DNA from: CAZUWH01 sp964624075 | GTDB lineage: Bacteria; Pseudomonadota; Alphaproteobacteria; Rhodospirillales; Rhodospirillaceae | Length of the DNA: 64,000 bases | Direction of reading: 5' to 3' | NCBI GenBank assembly: GCA_964624075.1 | Contig: CAZUWH010000001.1 | Location: forward strand, 203,605 to 267,604 | In this document: piece after piece, positions 9,494 through 19,195 of the stretch | How positions within the stretch are numbered: the stretch's first letter is position 1 | Layout of the letters: each line of letters begins with the position of its first letter | The notes under the pieces: generated by a model | The model's input: the letters and a program-made list of their open reading frames with translations, nothing else | Database searches by the model: none | Told to the model about the DNA's origin: nothing | Translations under genes and position numbers: made by a program

Positions 9494-10977
9494 ATGGTGC
9501 AACCCCTGTTAGAGCGTGCCCTGTTGCGGTTGCAAAGGATCCATCTGCCCTGGCGAAAGGGCGGACTATCGGTACGCCTGTTGTGGCTCACCATTTTATT
9601 CGTCATGATTGCCGAGGTGCTGATCTATGTACCTTTAGTAGCGAATTTCCGCCTTCACCATCTGGAAGAATGCGTGGAAGCTGCGGAACTGGCCGTTCTG
9701 GCCCTGGATGCCACGGAAGCTGGCATGGTTGGACATTGGCCTGCAACGGCGTCTGCTGGAACGGGCCGAAGCGCTTAGCATCACCGTGCACCGGCGCAAA
9801 GGCAGTTTCAAGCTGATGTTGAGCCTGCACGGCGTGAAAACGGTTCACACCTACATTGATCTGGAAAAGGTGGGATTGGGCGAAGGCATCGTGACCGGCC
9901 CTGGAGACACTGTTTCGGCAGGAGGATCGCATTCTGGCCGTGACCAAATCGTCGCAATATGACACCGTCTTGTCCGTGGAAGTGTTCCTGTCGGGGAGGC
10001 ACGCCTCCGGCAGGCGATGCTGCTCTTTTCCTCCGGGGTGCTGAGTCTCAGCATTTTCATTTCGGTGCTGACGGCGGCTCTGGTCTATCTGGCGTTGCAC
10101 TGGTTGTTTATGCGGCCGATGACACGGTTGATTGCCGGCATGGCCGTGTTTTGTGAGGCACCAGAAGAGGGGGCCTGCATCATCCGACCTTCCGGCCGGC
10201 GGGATGAGATCGACGTGGCGGAACAGGTGCTAGCCGAAATGCAACGACAGATTCGGGATGCTCTGGTCCAGCAGAGCCGTTTGGCAGGGGTGGGAATGGT
10301 CTGCCAAGATCTCCCATGATTTCAAAGGCGTTCTGACCGCAGTGATGCTGGAATCGGATCGTCTGGGGGCCGATCCGCGGGCTTTGCAGCCCATGACCCA
10401 GGGGCCTGTTGCGCGCCCTGGAACGGATAGTGGGCTTATGTTCACACATATTCCGATTCGTGCGCGATGGGCCACCGACAAGGATCGACATCCGCGCCCA
10501 TCCCCTGCATGATCTGGTTGCAGAAGCTGCTGTCACCGTGCCAGAGCTATTCGATGGCAGACGGGCGTTTGGGAATGGCACGTCGCGTCCTTACCGCCGG
10601 TCCCGTTGGATCGTGAATTGACGGTGCGGGCCGTGAGCAATCTGTTACGCAATGCCGCTGAAGCCGGCGCGTTCGCCGTGTGGGTTCAGGAGGGTTACCT
10701 CGACAGAAGGGTGGTGCTGTGGATCAGGGACAACGGTCCTGGACTGTTGCCGGGGGCGCAGAAGAATCTGTTCCAACCGTTTTCCGGTTCAGCACGCGCA
10801 GGCGGCACGGGACTGGGACTGCCGATCGCACGGGAATTGATGCGGGGACAGGGGGGTGATCTGGTCCTGGGATGGACGGGTTGAGAAGGCACAGCCTTCG
10901 ATCTGCGATTGCTACCTCTCAATTCCAAACCAATTCCGTCTGCATGGCGCCAGAGTCCCTCAAGGCATGCAGGATAG
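9494..10977 (+). pseudogene. Decayed sensor histidine kinase
   Basis: Fragments in three frames rebuild a membrane histidine kinase. ATG at 9494 begins an N-terminal piece with a membrane helix (LLWLTILFVMIAEVLIYVPL). A sensor segment (ERAEALSITVHRRKG) is in another frame. Near 10017 come a second helix and a HAMP-like stretch (LHWLFMRPMTRLIAGM). The phospho-acceptor region (SHDFKGVLTAVM) is shifted again near 10316. The ATP-binding core near 10620-10870 shows NLLRNAAEAG (N box), DNGPGL and GGTGLGLPIARELM (G boxes). A last shift near 10884 is needed to read the end (GTAFDLRLLP) to the TAG at 10975-10977. At least five frameshifts make it inactive. It ends on top of the opposing flgI remnant. 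Confidence 0.88.
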
Positions 10978-11385
10978 CTACCTGGTCAATGACGCCCACG
11001 CCGGCTTCATCCAGTTGCTGCATCAGGGCGCCAACCGTAAATGGTCGTACGTGCTACCATCGCGGTACGGCCGGCATTGGAAAATAGCGGGGGGTATGAT
11101 GCCACGGGCGTCTCGGTCACCTGCATCGTGAGTCCGCCGTAGTGAAATCGATGTCGTGGCGATGGGAATATCAGCGCCCGCCACGATGGCGCCGGAACAC
11201 GAGTCGATCACCACCTATGCCATCCGGCTGGTCGGGCGTGGCCAAGTGCCTGCTCGGCGCTTGCTAACAGCGCCGCCGTCCCGCCTGGGAAGTCCTAGGG
11301 CCTCCGCCAGAACCACTGCGCTCAGAGCGCCTGCCCAGAAGAGCAGACGCCAGGCAAACCCGTGACGCATTCCACATTCCATCAT
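10919..11385 (-). pseudogene. flgI: Remnant of flagellar P-ring gene flgI (C-terminal part)
   Basis: Reading the minus strand in two frames recovers the FlgI C-terminal region. First comes VVIDSCSGAIVAGADIPIAT (11214 downward), then after a shift LTMQVTETP ... FSNAGRTAMVARTTIYG, and after another shift TVGALMQQLDEAGVGVIDQV and AILHALRDSGAMQTELV to a stop at 10919. This matches the known order IDxxSGTIVxG, QVTETP, and LVxxLNxLGVxxxDxxxILQALxxxGALxAEL of the P-ring protein. A signal-peptide-like start (MRHGFAWRLLFWAGALSAVV) lies upstream near 11370 and could be the displaced N-terminus, with the middle deleted; that part is less certain. No other flagellar gene was found in the window. Confidence 0.8.
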
Positions 11386-11416
11386 CTTCTTGTCGCCTCT
11401 GTACGGGTCATTCCGA

Positions 11417-11962
11417 CTAGGAAACGGCCACTGTTCCGGTCGGAGCCGCCTGGGTCTGGTAGATGAAGCCATGGGTCGCATAGGATGATCCCCATTGGCC
11501 TCGACGGCTCTTGAGCTGCACCAAGGTCCAGTCGTTGCGGGGGGAAACATCACGGGCAGGTTGACGTTCATGCACGGCGCCGCGCGTCGCGTTGTCGCTG
11601 CCCCAGTTGGCATGGGTCACCAGCATTTCCCGCCTGCCTGACACCTGGGCTACCACTGCCACATGCCCCAGTTTCAGTCTGGGCGATTTCCTAAAAACCA
11701 GAACAGCCCCCTCCTGTGGCATGTTCCCTCTTTGGTAGTGGCCGGCGGCCCGTTCCCACCACGTCCAGGCATCGCCATACAGGGCAATTCCGGAAACCGT
11801 CCGGGCAAAGGGAACACATTGCAGGAATTGATCCAGATCCGGATAGGGCTTCAGGGAGGAACCGGCCAGAGGAGCCGTGCCGGTTGTGACCGGACTGGAT
11901 GTCGTACACGCTGCTAGGACCAGGATCACTATTGCTCCGCCTGCCATCCATGGCCGTATCAT
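11417..11962 (-). CDS. CHAP-domain lipoprotein (probable peptidoglycan amidase/endopeptidase)
   Basis: A 181-residue exported lipoprotein. The ATG at 11962 gives a textbook lipoprotein signal: a basic start, hydrophobic core IVILVLAAC and lipobox LAAC with Cys19 as the acylated residue. An in-frame upstream start at 11998 would bury the signal peptide and was rejected. The mature part is a CHAP (NlpC/P60-like) domain: catalytic Cys49 in LQCVPFAR, the GDAWTWW segment, and His100 in LKLGHVAVV. CHAP proteins cleave amide bonds in peptidoglycan. The last ~40 residues continue past the core fold. It lies alone, upstream of and divergent from cimA. Confidence 0.88.
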   Translation of the reverse strand: MIRPWMAGGAIVILVLAACTTSSPVTTGTAPLAGSSLKPYPDLDQFLQCVPFARTVSGIALYGDAWTWWERAAGHYQRGNMPQEGAVLVFRKSPRLKLGHVAVVAQVSGRREMLVTHANWGSDNATRGAVHERQPARDVSPRNDWTLVQLKSRRGQWGSSYATHGFIYQTQAAPTGTVAVS

Positions 11963-12463
11963 GACCTTGTCCCTTGTGTGTGCCCGTCTGCAGAGCATTC
12001 AAGCATGCCGGTCCGGGTCCTGTCAAAGCAATGAGGACGGTCATGACACACAGGGCAAGTGCCTCTGGATGTGATGCCCTGGCAGGGTGCTTCACGCAGG
12101 CCATATCGGTGCCTGCATGTTCTCTTGCGTATATTCCAAACCCGGGATGGTCGATTCTGCGCTACCGGAAGCCCTCTCCCTGGATCGGGGGAAGGTCTGG
12201 GGGAATGATAGGGAGGGACGCACCAAGATGCGTGAGGTTCCCTCTGCCGAGACACAAATCGTGGAATAAAATGATTCTCTCCCGGATTCGAACGTCATCC
12301 TCTCCCAAATCTTCCCCCGACCCAAGGGGGAGAGTTTTTAAAAGTGCCCTGGCATAAATCAACCTGTTCCTGACCCATTCTTCGCCTTGAGCATCGTGTC
12401 GTCTTCGGGCATGCTGGCAGTCCGTTGCTGGATTCTGGCTGTCTGAAAGTTCCCCGAGCCATC
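11963..12463. other. Intergenic region with G/C-rich inverted segments
   Basis: No gene recognised. It contains two purine/pyrimidine-asymmetric segments in opposite orientation: 12172-12222 (CCCTCTCCCTGGATCGGGGG type) and 12297-12336 (CTCTCCC ... CCCAAGGGGGAGAG type). A similar motif recurs at 41481-41509, so this may be a low-complexity dispersed repeat. Confidence 0.45.
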
Positions 12464-14071
12464 ATGAACGATGATCGCATTTTCCTTTATGATTGCACCC
12501 TGCGCGACGGAGCCCAGACCAAGGGGGTCGATTTCACCGTCGCTGACAAGGTCGCCATTACCCGCGAACTGGATACCCTTGGTGTGGATTATGTGGAAGG
12601 GGGGTGGCCGGGCGCCAATCCTACTGACGATGCCTTTTTCCGTTCGGCCCCGCTCGATCTTGCCCGAAGCCGGCTTGCTGCCTTCGGCATGACACGGCGT
12701 GGTGGCCGCAGTGCGGCCAATGATCCCGGCCTGGCTCTCCTTCTCCGCAGTGGCGCGCAGGTGGTGACCCTGGTGGGCAAGGCATGTGATTTTCAGGTCA
12801 GGGTTGCGCTTGGTGTGGATCTAGATGAGAACGTGCGCATGATTCACGATAGCGTCGCCTACCTCAGCCGCCAGGTCGATGAAGTGATGTTTGATGCCGA
12901 ACATTTTTTCGATGGTTTCCAGGCCAATCCCGATTATGCCCTACTCTGCCTCCACGCGGCTTACTCTGCCGGAGCCCGGTGGGTGGTGTTGTGTGACACC
13001 AATGGCGGTAGTCTGCCGTTCGACGTCGAGGCGATCGTGGGCCGGGTGGTCACCCACGTCCCGGGCAGCCATCTGGGCATCCATTGCCATAACGATACCG
13101 ACAATGCGGTCGCCAACTCGCTTGCGGCGATCCGCGCCGGTGCCCGTCAGGTTCAGGGGACGCTGAACGGCCTGGGCGAGCGATGCGGCAACGCTAACCT
13201 GACCTCAATCATCCCGAATTTGATACTAAAAATGGGCTATCGAACCAACATTGGCGCGGCTGACCTGACCCGTCTCGTGCATGTGTCGCGTGTGCTCGAC
13301 GAACGTCTGAATCAGGCTCCTCGCCGCAATGCCCCTTATGTCGGGGAGGCAGCCTTTGCCCATAAGGGCGGGCTGCATGCATCGGCCGTGGAAAAGGATC
13401 CTCGCTGTTATGAGCATATCGTCCCGGAACAGGTTGGCAATCGCCGGCAGATTCTGGTCTCGGATCAGGCCGGGCGCGCAAGCATCCTGGCCCGCTTCCG
13501 CCAGATCGGCCTTGTCTTCGATCCGGAGGATGCCAGGGTTGGCCGTCTGGTGGAGGAGGTGAAGAACCGTGAGTATCAGGGTTATACCTACGATGGGGCG
13601 GATGCCAGCTTCGAGCTGCTGGCGCGACGCGCCCTGGGGCAGGTGCGTGAGTTCTTCCAGCTCCAATCCTTCCGGGTCATCGACGAACGGCGCCTAACCA
13701 GCGTCGGCACGATCGAGACCACCACCGAGGTAACCATCAGGGCTGCAATCGGGGGGACCATCGTCATGACCGTGGCCGAGGGTAACGGTCCGGTGCATGC
13801 GCTCGACTCGGCCTTGCGCAAGGCACTTGCCCCGGTCTATCCGCAGATCGACGCGCTGAAGCTCGTCGATTACAAGGTACGCATTCTCACCCCTGAAGCC
13901 GCCACCGCCGCGGTGACGCGTGTGATGATCGAAAGCAGCGATGTGCATGGCAATCGATGGGGGACGGTCGGCGTTTCCACCAATGTCATCGAGGCCTCCT
14001 ACCATGCCCTTTACGATTCCCTGACCTACAAGCTGTTGCGCGATCAGCCGGAAGGAATATCCGGGCCGTGA
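12464..14071 (+). CDS. cimA: Citramalate synthase
   Basis: Condenses acetyl-CoA with pyruvate to (R)-citramalate, the first step of the threonine-independent route to 2-oxobutyrate for isoleucine. It is 535 residues from the ATG at 12464; the open frame extends upstream but lacks homology. The TIM-barrel DRE-metallolyase core is intact: YDCTLRDGAQ at 9-18, metal-binding HCHNDTDNAVAN, and LNGLGERCGNANL. The C-terminal LeuA-like allosteric domain follows (roughly 390-530, ending LTYKLLRD). The DRE-TIM paralogues 2-isopropylmalate and homocitrate synthase are less likely because the N-terminal YDCTLRDGAQTKGVDF and the length match CimA. Its stop overlaps the start of trmFO by 4 bp (GTGA), implying co-transcription. 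Confidence 0.94.
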   Translation: MNDDRIFLYDCTLRDGAQTKGVDFTVADKVAITRELDTLGVDYVEGGWPGANPTDDAFFRSAPLDLARSRLAAFGMTRRGGRSAANDPGLALLLRSGAQVVTLVGKACDFQVRVALGVDLDENVRMIHDSVAYLSRQVDEVMFDAEHFFDGFQANPDYALLCLHAAYSAGARWVVLCDTNGGSLPFDVEAIVGRVVTHVPGSHLGIHCHNDTDNAVANSLAAIRAGARQVQGTLNGLGERCGNANLTSIIPNLILKMGYRTNIGAADLTRLVHVSRVLDERLNQAPRRNAPYVGEAAFAHKGGLHASAVEKDPRCYEHIVPEQVGNRRQILVSDQAGRASILARFRQIGLVFDPEDARVGRLVEEVKNREYQGYTYDGADASFELLARRALGQVREFFQLQSFRVIDERRLTSVGTIETTTEVTIRAAIGGTIVMTVAEGNGPVHALDSALRKALAPVYPQIDALKLVDYKVRILTPEAATAAVTRVMIESSDVHGNRWGTVGVSTNVIEASYHALYDSLTYKLLRDQPEGISGP

Positions 14072-15495
14072 AACCGGTGCATGTGATCGGTGGCGGTCTC
14101 GCCGGCAGTGAGGCGGCATGGCAGCTCGTCCAGGCAGGCGTTCCTGTGATCCTGCACGAAATGCGACCCCTGCGGATGACGGAAGCCCATGCTGGTGGTC
14201 AGTTGGCCGAACTGGTGTGCTCCAATTCGTTTCGTGCCGACGATCCTCTCACCAGCGCTATCGGTCTGCTGCACGAGGAGATGCGACGGCTCGGGTCGCT
14301 CGTGCTCGCCTGTGCCGATGCACACAAGGTTCCGGCAGGCGGGGCGCTCGCCGTCGATCGTATCGCCTTCGCGGCAGCGGTAGAAGCAGCCCTGGTCGCC
14401 ATGCCGGGGATGGAAGTCCGTCGTGAGGAGGTCACCGGCCTGCCTCCAGCCGACTGGGAATCGGTAATCATCGCGACCGGTCCGCTGACCGCGCCCGCCC
14501 TGGCCGGAGCGCTCCAGACCCTGACCGGGGAGGAGTCACTGGCCTTCTTTGATGCCATCGCTCCGATCATCCATCGCCATTCCATCGATTGCGACATCGC
14601 CTGGTTCCAGTCGCGTCATGACAAGGCAGGGCCGGCCGGTGACGGGCGCGATTACATCAACTGTCCGCTGGACCGCGACCAGTATCATGCCTTTGTCACG
14701 GCCCTGCTTGCCGCCGACCGGACGGATCTCCACCCCTGGGAAAAAATCGTTCCTTATTTCGAGGGCTGCCTGCCCATCGAAGTGATGGCCGCCCGCGGCC
14801 CCGATACGCTTGCCCATGGTCCCATGAAGCCAGTCGGCTTGCGCGATCCCTGCCACCCCGACCGGCGGCCGTTTGCCGTTGTTCAGTTGCGCCAGGACAA
14901 TCGGCTAGGCACGCTTTACAACATGGTCGGCTTCCAAACCAGACTGAAGCACGACGCACAGATCCATCTCTTTCGCACCATTCCCGGACTGGGCGGGGCC
15001 GAATTCGCCCGGCTGGGGGGCATGCATCGCAATACCTTCCTTAACAGTCCGCGTGTTCTTGACCGTTGGCTGCGACTTAAGAAGGATCCGCGTTTGCGTT
15101 TTGCAGGTCAGGTGACCGGCTGTGAGGGCTATGTGGAGAGCGCCGCTGTGGGGCTTCTGGCCGGCCGTTTCGCCGCTGCCGAACGTCGGCGTGAATCCCC
15201 CCCGTCGGCACCGCCGCCGACCACCGCCCTGGGGGCGCTTCTGAACCATGTCACGAGCGGGGCGATGGTCGATACCTTCCAGCCCATGAACATCACGTTC
15301 GGTCTGTTCCCTGAGCCCGGCGTTGACGACCTGCCCGAGCGCCGCGTATCGAAGAACCCGAAAGGCCGGGAACGCAAACTGGCCTATTGCCTGCGTGCCC
15401 GGCGGGCCCTGGATGCCTGGCTGCGCACAATACTAGAGATTGTAGGAATTGCTGTTGAGATGATCGGAACGGGATTTTTCCCTGGGATAACCTGA
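14068..15495 (+). CDS. trmFO: Folate/FAD-dependent tRNA (uracil-54) methyltransferase
   Basis: Makes ribothymidine at position 54 of tRNA, using methylenetetrahydrofolate as carbon donor and FADH2 as reductant. It starts with GTG at 14068, inside the cimA stop (translational coupling). The dinucleotide-binding motif VIGGGLAGSEAAW is at residues 6-18. LVCSNSFRADD (Cys51) matches the conserved N-terminal cysteine of the family, and the MNITFGLFPE and KGRERKLAYCLRARRALD segments near the C-terminus are typical. At 475 residues it is slightly long: after ALDAWL there is a hydrophobic tail of about 25 residues that I do not recognise, possibly a read-through extension. GidA/MnmG is excluded by length. 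Confidence 0.94.
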   Translation: MKPVHVIGGGLAGSEAAWQLVQAGVPVILHEMRPLRMTEAHAGGQLAELVCSNSFRADDPLTSAIGLLHEEMRRLGSLVLACADAHKVPAGGALAVDRIAFAAAVEAALVAMPGMEVRREEVTGLPPADWESVIIATGPLTAPALAGALQTLTGEESLAFFDAIAPIIHRHSIDCDIAWFQSRHDKAGPAGDGRDYINCPLDRDQYHAFVTALLAADRTDLHPWEKIVPYFEGCLPIEVMAARGPDTLAHGPMKPVGLRDPCHPDRRPFAVVQLRQDNRLGTLYNMVGFQTRLKHDAQIHLFRTIPGLGGAEFARLGGMHRNTFLNSPRVLDRWLRLKKDPRLRFAGQVTGCEGYVESAAVGLLAGRFAAAERRRESPPSAPPPTTALGALLNHVTSGAMVDTFQPMNITFGLFPEPGVDDLPERRVSKNPKGRERKLAYCLRARRALDAWLRTILEIVGIAVEMIGTGFFPGIT

Positions 15496-15587
15496 CGCGC
15501 ATCGGTTTGGTATACGCGCAGACGGATATGAAACAGATATAAGTAAGCATGTACCCATTCATTGGGCAGGCATGACAGGGCAGAAAA

Positions 15588-16779
15588 ATGAACACGATCA
15601 TGGGACGTTTTCGGATCTATGCTGATTCTACCGTCGTGCTGCTGCTTCGCTGATATGGCCACAGCCTCCGCCATGCTCGACAGGCTGGTGCGTGAAATCC
15701 TACCGCACCTTGGGCGAGCCACTTCGGGCAGGCTGCGCGGCAACCTTGCTGGCCTCCCAGGGCGGGGTGGTCAAGGAGCCCGCCCATTACAGGGGTTCAT
15801 AGGAATGGGCGGAGAGGACCACGCTCGCCAGGAGCGCCGAAACGCAGGAGTTCATGCTTATACGGTTTCCGGAAAATTTCCGGACTCCGTATTATCCTGT
15901 CGGTGACAGAAGCCGTGGAACGGCTGGCTGCCGACGACAGGACAGTCGCCATCTCCAATCTCGGTAATCGGGACGAAATCGGCCAGATAGCCAGGGCGGT
16001 CGAAGTCTTCAAAGAGAACGCTCTCCGGGTTGGGCGCCTGCAGGCCGAACAGGCCACCACCAATGTGCAGGACCGTCTCGGCTGCCGCTGAGGAACTGTC
16101 CCTCGATTGCCGAGATCCCGGCCCGTCAGGTTACTCAGGCAGCATGCGTTGCCATGAATGCCGTCGATCAGGCCCCGCGCCCCCCCCCGCACCAATGACA
16201 TCGTCACGGGCTTGGACAGCGCTGCCGATCGCATTGGCGAGGTGGTGAAACTGATCAACGACATCGCCGCGAGCCGGACCAATCTGCTCGCACTCAACGC
16301 CACCATCGGGGCGGCGCGGGCCGGCGAGGACGGCAAGGGTTTTGCTGTGGTCGCCAACGAGGTGCTGAGTCTGGTCAGCCAGACTGGCAAGGCGACTGAG
16401 GACATCAGCCAGCAGGTCGGTGCCATGCAGAATGCGGCGAAAGAGGCGGCCGCCGCCATCCAGAGCATCGGCCTACCATTGGTGAGATCAGCAAGATTTC
16501 CTTTTGATCGCCCCTACCGTCGAGGAACAGGAGGCAGCGTCCCAGGAGATTGCCCGCAACGTCGAACAGGCTGCCGCCGAAGAAGCCGGCCACTCGGCCA
16601 ACCGGGTGCTGTCCGCGGCAGGTGAATTGTCCCGCCAGGCGGAAACCTTGCGGGGAGAGGTGAACGACTTCACGGTTTTTATACTTTGGGCCTTGATCGT
16701 GACCTCCCTCAGGCGCCGGCGGGCCGCATCCGCGGCCCTTGGCTTGCACGCCATCCGACGCGCCGCCGCGATCCCATGA
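15588..16779 (+). pseudogene. Decayed methyl-accepting chemotaxis protein
   Basis: Clear HAMP and signalling domains remain but in several frames. VTEAVERLAADD and GNRDEIGQIARAVEVFKENA (15903-16040) are HAMP. After shifts, the conserved hairpin of the MCP signalling domain reads NLLALNATIGAARAGEDGKGFAVVANEVLSLV in pieces (16270-16380). The C-terminus appears as VEEQEAASQEIARNV ... LRGEVNDF near 16520-16670. A weak N-terminus (MNTIMGRFRIYA) begins at 15588 and meets stops within 25 codons. A palindromic repeat (15860-15892) sits just before the HAMP region, and a 9-C tract lies near 16181. The ligand-binding part is not recognisable. The natural stop is unclear; 16779 is the end of the last open frame. 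Confidence 0.82.
15860..15892. repeat. Palindromic repeat family B, short copy
   Basis: An imperfect 33-bp palindrome running from ATACGG to CCGTAT, with core TTTCCGGAAAATTTCCGGA. The same arms and the following bases (TATYATC, TGTCG) recur at 53605-53741, where about 100 bp more lie between them. This copy is inside a chemoreceptor pseudogene. Confidence 0.75.
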
Positions 16780-16863
16780 GAGCAAGTCAGGATTTACGCT
16801 CATGGATGCGGAACGGATATGACGGTCATGAGAGATGTCCAGTTGCGTCCGTCTTGTTCCCAT

Positions 16864-16890
16864 GAGCCTTGATCACGATAAATCAAGGCC
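16864..16890. repeat. Palindromic repeat family C, copy 1
   Basis: GCCTTGAT (16866-16873) pairs with ATCAAGGC (16882-16889) around an 8-base loop. The flanking bases GAGCC and CCCTCCCCTG resemble those of the copy at 20600. It lies about 100 bp downstream of the trxA stop, on the side where trxA transcripts would end. Confidence 0.75.
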
Positions 16891-16994
16891 CTCCCCTGCA
16901 GGCACCAAACAACGCTCTCCCCCGTGTTCCGTTTCGCGGGCAGACCAACACCTGAAGGAGCCCCTGGCTCCCCACTTCCTTCGCGAATCCTTGC

Positions 16995-17402
16995 TCAGTG
17001 GATTCGATGCTGTTCCTCTTCCTCCTCCTCTTCTTCCTCGTCCTCTTCTTCCGCAGCGATCTTGGCACGGACCTCGGCCATGTCGATGGTCTTTACCTGT
17101 TCGATCAAACTCTCAAGCGCATGGGCCGGCAAGACCCCTACCTGTGCGAACAACAAGACCTTTTCGCGGAAGATGACTAGAGTCGGAATGGAGCGGATGC
17201 CAAATTGCGACGCCAGCATCTGTTCCTTCTCGGTGTTGCATTTGACGAACGTAATACCTTCATGCTTCTCGGAGGCCTTTTCGAAAACGGGCGCAAATGA
17301 TTTGCACGGTCCGCACCAGCCAGCCCAGAAATCAATCAGTACGACATCGTTGCTGGTGATGATGTGCTCAAAATTGGCAAGTGTGAGTTCGATCGTAGCC
17401 AT
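16995..17402 (-). CDS. trxA: Thioredoxin with a polyglutamate C-terminal tail
   Basis: A cytosolic disulphide reductase of 135 residues. The thioredoxin fold is standard: FWAGWCGPCKSF with the redox pair Cys30/Cys33, the buried Asp24 position in LIDFWA, and the cis-proline in RSIPTLVIF. Oddly, after the normal end (about residue 108) the chain continues with MAEVRAKIAAEEE and a run of acidic residues at 118-130, then QHRIH. The tail is encoded by a GAA/GAG trinucleotide tract (about 17017-17051 on the plus strand: CTTCCTCCTC type). Such tracts change length easily. It lies 290 bp downstream of gcvPB in the same direction, probably with its own promoter, since a TATAAT box is present on the minus strand near 17480. 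Confidence 0.95.
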   Translation of the reverse strand: MATIELTLANFEHIITSNDVVLIDFWAGWCGPCKSFAPVFEKASEKHEGITFVKCNTEKEQMLASQFGIRSIPTLVIFREKVLLFAQVGVLPAHALESLIEQVKTIDMAEVRAKIAAEEEDEEEEEEEEEQHRIH

Positions 17403-17692
17403 GAAGCGTCCTTCCTGACGGAATTGCCAATCTCGCCAAGAGTGGCCTCGCCCAAGCCACGATTGACGAGAAATTCATTATACTGGCGTGCGCAATGTTG
17501 GATGCCTCACCCCACTGGCCCGCTGGTATCGAGCGGCCACCGGGACCGCCGCCAGGCCCGCAAATGCGCGCGCTCGGCGAGAACAAAACGGCGAGTCACG
17601 AAAATAGCTCGCCGGCATTATAGGTGGACAACCTTGCCATATCCACCTTCCCCTCTGTCCCCCTTGCGTTTTTCGGGGTGGAGGAAGGGCTT

Positions 17693-19195
17693 CTAGAGGG
17701 ATCCCGGTATCCAGTGCAACCGCGGATGACGGGCAGCCGTTGTTTCATCCAGCCGTCGGCGCGGCGCATAGCGCGGCGCGGCGCGAAAGGATTCCGCCCC
17801 TTCCGTTCTCGCTCTGGCGGCCAGCTCTTTCACGGTGTCGATGAACTGATCCAGGGTTTCACGGCTTTCGGTCTCGGTTGGTTCCATCAAAATGGCCCCA
17901 TGAACAACCAATGGGAAGTACATGGTCATGGGATGAAAGCCTTCGTCGATCAATGCTTTGGCGAAATCGAGGGTCGTCACGCCGGTTCCCTTGAGGAAGC
18001 GGTCGTCGAACAGGACTTCGTGCATGCAGAGGCCGGGAAAGGAAGGCGTCAGATCCTCCTTCAGACGCGCCAACAGGTAGTTGGCGTTCAGCACCGCATC
18101 GCCGGAGGCCTGACGCAATCCATCAATGCCCATGCTGAGCAGGTAAGCCAGCGCACGGACCCATACCCCGAACTGGCCATGAAAGCCCTTGAGGCGGCCG
18201 AAGGGAAACTTACCCGCCATGGTCCACCCCCGGACATGCTCGGCCAGTACGAAACCGTCCGTACCATCCTGGACAAAGGGCAACGGTGCGAACGGCGCCA
18301 GGGTGCGCGAGAACACCACGGGTCCCGCTCCCGGTCCGCCGCCACCATGGGGTGTCGAGAAGGTCTTATGCAGATTGATGTGCATGGCATCCACGCCAAG
18401 GTCGGCAATGCGTACCCGTCCGACCAGGGCATTGAAGTTGGCACCGTCCAGGTAGCAGAAGGCACCTGCCGCGTGCACGGCCTCGGCGATGGCGACGATT
18501 TCTGTCTCGAGCAGGCCGCACGTGTTGGGATTGGTGAGCATGATCGCGGCCGTATCGCCATCAAGCCTTTTCCTGACTACAGCGACGCTGACCCGGCCGC
18601 TGGTATCCGCCGGCACGGATTCGACCCGGTAGCCGCACAAGGCTGCCGTGGCCGGATTGGTCCCGTGGGCGCTCTCCGGGACCAGGACCTTGGTCCGGAC
18701 ATTCCCTTGTGCCTCCAGGGCGGCGCGAATGGTCATCATCCCGGTCAGCTCGCCATGGGCACCAGCTGCCGGTGACAACGCCACGGCCTCCATGCCGGTC
18801 AGGATTTTGAGCCATTGGCCAAGGGCGTCCATCACGGCCAGCGCGCCCTGCGCGGTACTGACAGGCTGGCATGGATGGATATCGGTAAACCCTGGCAGCC
18901 GGGCCAACCTTTCGTTGAGGCGAGGGTTGTACTTCATGGTACACGAGCCGAGCGGATAGAGGCCGGAGTCGATCCCGTAGTTCTTCTGGGACAGGCGGGT
19001 ATAGTGGCGTACCACCTGCGGTTCGGATACGCCAGGCAGGCCGATCGGTCTTTTGCGCCGCAGACCGCCCAGACGATCCTGGACCGGCTCGTCGGGCCTG
19101 TGCCAGTCGACACCGCTCCGCTCTTGTGCCCCCATCTCGAAGATCAACGGCTCTTCCAACATCAGGCCGCGGTGGCGGGTCCCTTCACGCATCAT
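17693..19195 (-). CDS. gcvPB: Glycine dehydrogenase (decarboxylating) subunit 2
   Basis: The C-terminal half of the P protein of the glycine cleavage system. With GcvPA it decarboxylates glycine and transfers aminomethyl to the lipoyl arm of GcvH. It is 500 residues. The PLP lysine is Lys277 in INLHKTFSTPHGGG. Other family blocks are LYPLGSCTMKYNPR near 79, SPAAGAHGELTGM near 141 and TNPNTCGLLE near 221. The start codon overlaps the gcvPA stop (ATGATG; starts at 19195 or 19192), so the two halves are translationally coupled. The split form is usual in many alphaproteobacteria, Gram-positives and archaea, in contrast to the single-chain GcvP of E. coli. It is the last gene of the gcv cluster. 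Confidence 0.96.
   Translation of the reverse strand: MMREGTRHRGLMLEEPLIFEMGAQERSGVDWHRPDEPVQDRLGGLRRKRPIGLPGVSEPQVVRHYTRLSQKNYGIDSGLYPLGSCTMKYNPRLNERLARLPGFTDIHPCQPVSTAQGALAVMDALGQWLKILTGMEAVALSPAAGAHGELTGMMTIRAALEAQGNVRTKVLVPESAHGTNPATAALCGYRVESVPADTSGRVSVAVVRKRLDGDTAAIMLTNPNTCGLLETEIVAIAEAVHAAGAFCYLDGANFNALVGRVRIADLGVDAMHINLHKTFSTPHGGGGPGAGPVVFSRTLAPFAPLPFVQDGTDGFVLAEHVRGWTMAGKFPFGRLKGFHGQFGVWVRALAYLLSMGIDGLRQASGDAVLNANYLLARLKEDLTPSFPGLCMHEVLFDDRFLKGTGVTTLDFAKALIDEGFHPMTMYFPLVVHGAILMEPTETESRETLDQFIDTVKELAARARTEGAESFRAAPRYAPRRRLDETTAARHPRLHWIPGSL

Noticed and set aside
17624..18775. Plus-strand frame over gcvPB
   Set aside because: Antisense to an intact, well-conserved gene; no domain.
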